Assembly: GCA_024641965.1 (NCBI GenBank)
Contig: JAHECC010000004.1
Span: forward strand, 1,315 to 65,314
Direction: 5' to 3'
DNA from: Rubrivivax sp.
Lineage (GTDB): Bacteria; Pseudomonadota; Gammaproteobacteria; Burkholderiales; Burkholderiaceae_C
DNA length: 64,000 nucleotides
The position numbers were made by a program, and so were the translations under genes. Below, piece after piece: positions 58,788-64,000 of the stretch; within the stretch, counting starts at the first letter, position 1; each line of letters opens with the position of its first letter. The notes under the pieces were generated by a model that saw only the letters and a list, made by a program, of their open reading frames with translations, ran no database searches and had not been told where the DNA came from.

Positions 58788-61700
58788 GTGATTTCTCCTT
58801 GAGAAAGTTGAGGAACGAGCTTGGAAAGACGGTTTCGATAGGCCACGAAATACAGCAACGGGATGACCACCAGCGTCAGCAGCGTCGACACCAGGATGCC
58901 GAAGACGAGCGAGATCGCCAGCCCGTTGAAGATCGGGTCGTCGAGGATGAAGAAGGCGCCGAGCATGGCCGCCAGGCCGGTCAGCAGGATCGGCTGCGCG
59001 CGCGTGATGGCCGAATTGACCACCGCGTCCTTGAAGGGCTTGCCTTCGCGCAATTGCAGGTTGATGAAGTCCACCAGCAGGATCGAGTTGCGCACGATGA
59101 TGCCGGCCAGCGCGATCATGCCGATCATGCTCGTCGCGGTGTACTGTGCGCCGAGCAGCGCATGGCCGGGCATCACGCCGATGATGGTCAGCGGGATCGG
59201 CGCCATGATGACCAGCGGCGTCAGATAGCTGCCGAACTGCGCCACCACCAGCAGGTAGATCAGGATCAGCCCCACCGCATAGGCCGCACCCATGTCGCGG
59301 AAGGTCTCGTAGGTGATTTGCCACTCGCCGTCCCACTTGAGCGCATAGCCTCGGTACGGGTCGTCGGGCTGGCTGATGAAGTGCTCGGCAAGCAGGCCGC
59401 CACCGGGCGTGGCGATCGTCGCCGTCTGGCTGCGCATCTTGAACATGCCGTACAGCGGGCTGTCGACCGCGCCGGCCATGTCGGCGACGACATAGTTCAC
59501 CGGCAGCAGGTCCTTGTGATACACGGGCTGCTCGCGCAGCGTGTCGCTCACCGTCACCAGTTCGCGGATGGCGACGAGCTTGCCGCTGGCGCTGCGCACC
59601 GCAAGTTGCAGCAGCGCGTTCAGGTCGCCATGCCGGCTGGCGGGCAGTTGGATCGTTGCCGCTGCCGGGTACTTGCTCTGGTCATGCAGGTAGGCCGTGG
59701 CCTCGCCGGACAGCCCGGCGCGCAGCGTGCTCACGATCTCCTGCTGCGACACGCCCAGCATCGCGGCCTTGCGCCGGTCCACCAGCAGCAGCTTGCGCGG
59801 CGCGTCGGCGATGCTGCTGTCGTCGATGTCGACCACGCCTTCGGTGGCGGCAAAGACCTTGCGCACCGCCTGGGCCACCTCGCGCCGGCCTTCGGCCTCG
59901 GGGCCATAGATCTCGGCCACCAAGGGCGACAACACCGGCGGCCCCGGTGGCACTTCCACGACCTTGACATTGGCGCCATGGCGCTGGCCGATGGCCTGCA
60001 GCGCCGGACGCACGCGCGTGGCGATGGCGTGGCTCTGCTCGCTGCGGTGCGCCTTGTCCACCAGATTGACCTGGATGTCGCCGACCTCGCCGCCGCTGCG
60101 CAAGTAATACTGGCGCACCAGGCCGTTGAAGTTGATCGGCGCGGCCGTGCCGGCATAGACCTGATAGTTCGTGACCTCGGGCAGCGTCGCCAGATGCGTG
60201 CCCAGATCGCGCAGCACCGCAGCGGTTTGCTCCAGCGGTGTGCCCGCCGGCATGTCCACCACCACCTGGAACTCGGACTTGTTGTCGAAGGGCAGCATCT
60301 TCAGCTGCACCCACCCCAGCACCGGCAGCAACACCGACATCACGATCAGCGCCAGCATGCCCAGGCCCAGCAGGGCGCGGTTGCGCGTGCCGCGCTTCGC
60401 CTCGAGCAGCGGCTTGAAGATGCCCTTGAACAGCGGTGCCAGCTTCGTCGACAGCCCTTGCGGTGCGTGCGCACCGTCTCCGGCCGGATGCACCTTCATC
60501 CAGATGCGCGCCAGCCACGGTGTGACGACGAAAGCCACGGCCAGCGACAGCAGCATGCCCATGCTGGCGTTGATCGGGATCGGACTCATGTATGGGCCCA
60601 TCAGCCCCGAGACGAAGGCCATCGGCAGCAGCGCGGCAATGACCGTCAGCGTGGCCAGGATGGTCGGGCTGCCGACCTCATCGACCGCGCCGGGAATGAT
60701 CTGCGCCAGCGTCCTGCCGGGATAGAGTTGCTGGTGGCGATGGATGTTCTCGACGACGACGATGGCGTCATCGACCAGGATGCCGATGGAGAAGATCAGC
60801 GCGAACAGCGACACGCGGTTCAGCGTGAAGCCCCAAGCCCAGGATGCGAACAGCGTCACCGTCAGCGTCAGGATCACCGCGCTGCCGACGATCGCCGCTT
60901 CGCGCCGGCCGAGTGCGATGAACACCAGCGCCACCACCGCCGCCGTGGCGAAAAGCAGCTTCTGGATCAGCTTGACCGCCTTGTCGTTGGCGGTGGCGCC
61001 GTAGTTGCGCGTCTCCGCCACCTGCACCGCCGGCGGCACGACGGTGTTGCGCAGCGTGTCCATGCGCCGCATCACCGCGTCGGCCACGTCGATGGCGTTT
61101 TCGCCGGGCTTCTTTGTGACGCTCAGCGTCACCGCCGGGAATTCGCCACGGCCCTCGCCGGCGATGCCATGCCAGACGTAGCGCAGCGGCGGCAGCGGCC
61201 CGTCGACGACCTCGGCAACGTCGCGCAGGAACACCGGCTTGCCGTCGCGCACGCCGACCAGCAGTTCGCCCACCTCGCGCGCATCCTTCAGGAAGGGACC
61301 CGATTCCAGCGCCACGGCGCGGTTGCCGGAAAGCAGTTCGCCCACCGGCAGTCCCAGGTTGGCCGAGTGCAGCGCGGCGCGCAGGTCCGGCACGGTGATG
61401 CCGGTGCCGGCCATGCGCGTGGGGTCGATCTCGACGCGCACCGCGCGACCGGGGCCACCGATCGTCGTCACCTCGCGCGTGCCGGGCACGCGTTTCAGGT
61501 CGGACTCGACGCTGTGCGCCACGCGCTCCAGGTCGAAGGCACCGATGGCCGGGTCGCGGCTGAACAGCGTCAGCGTGACGATGGGCACGTCGTCGATGCC
61601 CTTGGGCTTGATGATCGGGTCGAGCACGCCCAGGCCACGCGGCAGCCAGTCGGCATTCGAATTGACCGTGTCGTACAGGCGCACCAGCGCCTCGATCCGC

Positions 61701-62026
61701 GGCACGCCGACCTTGAACTGCACCGTGACCACGGCCAGACCCGGTTGCGACACCGACATGACGTGTTCGACGCCCGAGATCTGTGCCAGCACCTGCTCGG
61801 CAGGCGTTGCCACCATCTGTTCGACATCGCGCACCGACGCCCCCGGGAAGGGGATCAGCACGTTGGCCATCGTGACGTTGATCTGCGGTTCTTCCTCGCG
61901 CGGCGTGACGAGCACGGCGAAGATGCCCATCAGCAGCGCCACCAGCGCCAGCAGCGGCGTGATCTGCGCCGACTGGAAGTAGGCGGCGATGCGGCCGGAA
62001 ATGCCCAGGGTGCTGTTCACGGCCAT
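58784..62026 (-). CDS. RND-family efflux pump permease
   Basis: A 1080-aa inner-membrane proton-driven pump with the full 12-helix RND plan. It has a first helix after IAAYFQSAQITPLLALVAL, a porter domain, GILVDDAIVVVENIHRH (helix 4, with paired Asp) and MIALAGIIVRNSILLVDFIN in the second half. It differs from the AcrB norm in several loops and looks like the group encoded with ArsR regulators and sulfur genes. The substrate is unknown. ATG 62026 gives MAVNSTLGISGRIAAY. It is four bases after the adaptor stop and overlaps DUF2892. A long plus-strand open frame here is antisense shadow. Confidence 0.93.
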   Translation of the reverse strand: MAVNSTLGISGRIAAYFQSAQITPLLALVALLMGIFAVLVTPREEEPQINVTMANVLIPFPGASVRDVEQMVATPAEQVLAQISGVEHVMSVSQPGLAVVTVQFKVGVPRIEALVRLYDTVNSNADWLPRGLGVLDPIIKPKGIDDVPIVTLTLFSRDPAIGAFDLERVAHSVESDLKRVPGTREVTTIGGPGRAVRVEIDPTRMAGTGITVPDLRAALHSANLGLPVGELLSGNRAVALESGPFLKDAREVGELLVGVRDGKPVFLRDVAEVVDGPLPPLRYVWHGIAGEGRGEFPAVTLSVTKKPGENAIDVADAVMRRMDTLRNTVVPPAVQVAETRNYGATANDKAVKLIQKLLFATAAVVALVFIALGRREAAIVGSAVILTLTVTLFASWAWGFTLNRVSLFALIFSIGILVDDAIVVVENIHRHQQLYPGRTLAQIIPGAVDEVGSPTILATLTVIAALLPMAFVSGLMGPYMSPIPINASMGMLLSLAVAFVVTPWLARIWMKVHPAGDGAHAPQGLSTKLAPLFKGIFKPLLEAKRGTRNRALLGLGMLALIVMSVLLPVLGWVQLKMLPFDNKSEFQVVVDMPAGTPLEQTAAVLRDLGTHLATLPEVTNYQVYAGTAAPINFNGLVRQYYLRSGGEVGDIQVNLVDKAHRSEQSHAIATRVRPALQAIGQRHGANVKVVEVPPGPPVLSPLVAEIYGPEAEGRREVAQAVRKVFAATEGVVDIDDSSIADAPRKLLLVDRRKAAMLGVSQQEIVSTLRAGLSGEATAYLHDQSKYPAAATIQLPASRHGDLNALLQLAVRSASGKLVAIRELVTVSDTLREQPVYHKDLLPVNYVVADMAGAVDSPLYGMFKMRSQTATIATPGGGLLAEHFISQPDDPYRGYALKWDGEWQITYETFRDMGAAYAVGLILIYLLVVAQFGSYLTPLVIMAPIPLTIIGVMPGHALLGAQYTATSMIGMIALAGIIVRNSILLVDFINLQLREGKPFKDAVVNSAITRAQPILLTGLAAMLGAFFILDDPIFNGLAISLVFGILVSTLLTLVVIPLLYFVAYRNRLSKLVPQLSQGEIT

Positions 62027-62030
62027 GTCC

Positions 62031-63071
62031 TCAAGGCAGTCGCGCCGCGGCCTGCGGGTCCAGCGCCACGCGCTCGCCGGCCGAGACGCCGGACAGCACC
62101 TCGACACTGTCGCCCATCGTGCGGCCCAGTCGCACCAGGCGCAGCGTCGGCAGGCCCTTGGCGTCGACGACGTACAGCGTGTTCATTTCGGCGCGACGCA
62201 CGATGGCTGACACCGGCACGAACAGTCGCGGATCGGCACCTGGGGCCACCGAGGGCAGCCACACGCGCGCGAACAAGCCCGGCGTCATGCCCTGGGCCTC
62301 GGCCGGCAGCGCGATGCGCAGCGTCACCGTGTGCGTGGCGGCATCGACCGTCGGCAGGACCTGCACTTGGGCCACCGGCAGCCAGCGCTGCGCCTCGCTC
62401 AAACCGGGGAACTCGACGCGCGCGTCCTTGACCGGCAGAATCAGCGCGCTTTGCGGCACGGCCGCGCTGACGCGCAGTGCGCCCGGCTGGTACAGCGTGA
62501 GCAGCGCGCGACCCGGCATGGCCATGTCGCCCAAGGCGACTGGCACTTCCGACACCACACCCGCATAGGGTGCGCGCACCACGTGCAGGCCGGTCTGCGT
62601 GCGCGCCGCATGGGCCTGCGCGAGTTGGGCCGCGGCCTGCGCCTGCGTCGCCTTGTACTGCGATTCGGCACGTTCCAGCGCCGCCTGGCTGATGTACTGC
62701 TTGTCGTAGAGCTGCTTCTGGCGCTGGTAGTCCTTGTCGGCCATCTCCAGCAGCGCCTGTGCCGAACGGGCCTGCGCATCGCTGGCGCTGGCGGCGTAGT
62801 CGGCGCTGCGTGCATCGATGCGCGCCAAAACCTGGCCGGCCTTGACCATGTCGCCGGCCTTGACTTCGAGCGACGTCACGGCGCCGGCCACCTGTGCTGC
62901 CACCACGGTCTGGCGCACCGCCTCGACGACACCGTCGTGTGCGCTGAGCGCCGCGTCGGCGGCGGTGGCGCGCACCGGCGCCGTGGCTAGCACGCCGGCC
63001 GCCGCGTAGGCGCTGGCTGCGCCGAGCATGCCGGCGCACAGCGCGAGCGTCGATCTCCAAGCCTTGAACAT
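62031..63071 (-). CDS. RND efflux periplasmic adaptor (membrane-fusion protein)
   Basis: A 346-aa exported protein. The signal or anchor segment (WRSTLALCAGMLGAASAYAA) is followed by the first lipoyl half (VVAAQVAGAVTSLEVKAGDM), a helical hairpin with QYISQAALERAESQYKATQA, the second lipoyl half (HVVRAPYAGVVSEVPVALGD) and a barrel domain (ARVWLPSVAPGADPRLFVP). AGGAGAAGGAG precedes the ATG, a strong ribosome site. It is the first gene of the operon, divergent from arsR across an AT-rich control region with a dyad. Confidence 0.92.
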   Translation of the reverse strand: MFKAWRSTLALCAGMLGAASAYAAAGVLATAPVRATAADAALSAHDGVVEAVRQTVVAAQVAGAVTSLEVKAGDMVKAGQVLARIDARSADYAASASDAQARSAQALLEMADKDYQRQKQLYDKQYISQAALERAESQYKATQAQAAAQLAQAHAARTQTGLHVVRAPYAGVVSEVPVALGDMAMPGRALLTLYQPGALRVSAAVPQSALILPVKDARVEFPGLSEAQRWLPVAQVQVLPTVDAATHTVTLRIALPAEAQGMTPGLFARVWLPSVAPGADPRLFVPVSAIVRRAEMNTLYVVDAKGLPTLRLVRLGRTMGDSVEVLSGVSAGERVALDPQAAARLP

Positions 63072-63136
63072 AGCTCCTTCTCCTGATCCGTTGCAACCGA
63101 CCGGACCTGAAGAGGGGCTGGTCAACTGCATCGTGT

Positions 63137-63170
63137 TGAGTTATTATTTGCGCAATCAGCTAAATAGTCA
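63137..63170. promoter_or_regulatory. AT-rich imperfect dyad between adaptor and arsR genes
   Basis: TGAGTTATTATTTGC and GCTAAATAGTCA form an imperfect inverted repeat in the 145-base divergent gap, the only AT-rich stretch nearby. ArsR-type repressors usually bind such AT-rich dyads over the promoter. It is the natural operator for both directions; exact half-sites are not resolved by eye. Confidence 0.5.
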
Positions 63171-63216
63171 AGTGCTCTGTCATGCAATTAGCCATTCCAA
63201 ATGAGGTCGATCGGGC

Positions 63217-63651
63217 ATGATGGCGGCCTCTCCATCCCCGGCGTGTGTACGCATGCAAGACCTGCCCAAGGAAGCGCTCGCCCAGGTTGCGGCCTATTTC
63301 CAGACGCTGTCGGAACCGACTCGTCTGTCGCTGCTGAACCTGTTGCGCGACGGTGAGCGCAATGTCGGCGAACTGGCGCAACTGACCGGTTTCACCGCCG
63401 CCAACGTGTCGCGCCATCTCGCGCTGCTGACCCAGCACGGATTGGTGGCGCGCGACAGCCGCGGCACCAGCGTGTACTACCGCATCGCGGACGAGTCGGT
63501 GTACGCGCTGTGCGATCTGGTGTGCGGAACTCTGGCGCGCCGCTTCGAGCGGACCGCGTCCGAGCGCGCCGCTTTCGTCGACAACGCGGCCCGGGCGGTC
63601 AGCTCGCGCCCGGCCCGCAGCGTGCCACGCCCTCGCAACCGCAGAGCCTGA
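63217..63651 (+). CDS. ArsR-family repressor with a C-terminal CxxxC pair
   Basis: A 144-aa winged-helix repressor: QTLSEPTRLSLLNLLRDGER, NVGELAQLTGFTAANVSRHL, then the wing ARDSRGTSVYYRI. C99 and C103 in ALCDLVCGTL sit in the dimerisation helix. C10 is near the N-terminus. The arsenic motif CVC in helix 3 is absent. Sulfide or persulfide sensors of this family (BigR, SqrR) use a cysteine pair, so a thiol switch is plausible, though their spacing is different. Metal or oxidant sensing is the alternative. ATG 63217 is used; 63253 is possible. It is divergent from the RND-SQR operon. Confidence 0.85.
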   Translation: MMAASPSPACVRMQDLPKEALAQVAAYFQTLSEPTRLSLLNLLRDGERNVGELAQLTGFTAANVSRHLALLTQHGLVARDSRGTSVYYRIADESVYALCDLVCGTLARRFERTASERAAFVDNAARAVSSRPARSVPRPRNRRA

Positions 63652-63679
63652 GCCTCATGCCCTTCCATCGGAGAAGTTC

Positions 63680-64000
63680 ATGACACGCCTCGCCACTGGC
63701 CTGTTGCTGGTTGCGGCCTCAATGCTGCCCTTGCCGTCGCTGTCGGCCGACGCCGCCACCGACGCGATGCAGGCTGCCTATGCGCCTTACCGTGCCGCGT
63801 TGTTCCGCACCAACGGCAAGTCGCAAGTCGAGGCCGAGCAGGCCCTGGTCCAGGCGCAGCAGGCCTGGCAGGCCTTGATCCGGCAGTACGCGGCCAAGCC
63901 GCCGCCGCCCTACGAGCGCGACCCGAAGTTCTCCGACACGTTGACGCAAGTGGCGGTGGTCTACGAACGTGCCGCTGTCGACGTCCGCGCCAACCAGTTG
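63680..64000 (+). CDS. Secreted protein of unknown function, 3' end beyond the window
   Basis: Open to the right edge; 107 codons are visible. The signal peptide MTRLATGLLLVAASMLPL is probably cut after LSADA. The mature part is helical and Ala/Gln-rich, with AAYAPYRAALFRTNGKSQVE, EQALVQAQQAWQALIRQYAA, then PPPPYERDPKFSDTL. No domain is recognised. GGAG lies eight bases before the ATG. It follows arsR by 28 bases on the same strand, so it may share its promoter and belong to the same regulon. Confidence 0.7.
   Translation, partial: MTRLATGLLLVAASMLPLPSLSADAATDAMQAAYAPYRAALFRTNGKSQVEAEQALVQAQQAWQALIRQYAAKPPPPYERDPKFSDTLTQVAVVYERAAVDVRANQL

Noticed and set aside
58799-62431. A 1210-codon plus-strand open frame
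   Set aside because: It is exactly antisense to the RND pump and adaptor; composition is His/Arg/Gln-rich as expected for a high-GC shadow and no domain is recognisable.

Overview
The window is GC-rich, single-copy bacterial chromosome with no phage, transposase or CRISPR signature. Gene content and order point to a betaproteobacterium of the order Burkholderiales, probably near the Rubrivivax/Leptothrix/Ideonella or Comamonadaceae side: cysS-alkA-accA-tilS-lysC-tRNA-Ser, mltG-tmk-holB-pilZ-tatD, ygfZ with a DUF4936 gene, a DUF3138 outer-membrane protein, and C-rich/G-rich interspersed repeats of a kind I associate with that order. Genes are tightly packed, many with ATGA or TGATG start/stop overlaps. 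The family and lineage assignments rest on motif recognition, not on a database search.

Layout. 1-1629: end of mtnA followed by an overlapping class II aldolase, which looks like a methylthioadenosine salvage branch. 1598-17422: a large polyamine locus on the minus strand. It holds a drug/metabolite transporter, a type III glutamine synthetase-like ligase, a DUF3138 porin-like protein, a PotFGHI-type ABC importer, a putrescine aminotransferase, a gamma-glutamylputrescine synthetase, a PuuD-type hydrolase, a PuuB-type oxidase and a second class III aminotransferase, then a divergent Lrp/AsnC regulator and an agmatinase. The locus could import putrescine and degrade it by both gamma-glutamylation and direct transamination. 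17484-21615: a stand-alone glutamine amidotransferase, isocitrate lyase with a palindromic operator and a clear terminator, an esterase, and a thioesterase-acetyltransferase fusion.

21631-38777 is mostly housekeeping: ygfZ; the mltG-tmk-holB-pilZ-tatD overlapping run; an ankyrin protein and a small conserved protein; a BktB-type thiolase; tRNA-Ser(GCU); lysC, tilS, accA, alkA and cysS; a TPR protein; tandem cyclophilins; lpxH and mtfA. 38808-44988: clpA/clpS, an HTH regulator, a hemerythrin-like protein and a class I-type PHA synthase. 45018-52433: a three-gene ABC exporter (ATPase, two-module FtsX-type permease, HlyD-type adaptor) followed by an OmpR-type response regulator and a soluble PAS-GAF hybrid histidine kinase. 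Two related repeats sit at the starts of the permease and the kinase.

52444-55478: a Crp/Fnr regulator without the usual iron-sulfur cysteines, a perfect FNR-like box, a stand-alone degenerate transcarbamylase N-domain, and an MBL/beta-CASP nuclease. 55489-63651: an ArsR-type regulator with a CxxxC pair, divergent from a compact operon for an RND adaptor, RND pump, DUF2892 membrane protein, TolC-type channel, sulfide:quinone oxidoreductase and a CxxC AhpD/CMD-type protein. This last block is the best candidate here for an undescribed system: a sulfide- or persulfide-responsive, redox-linked efflux operon. The window ends inside a secreted protein of unknown function.
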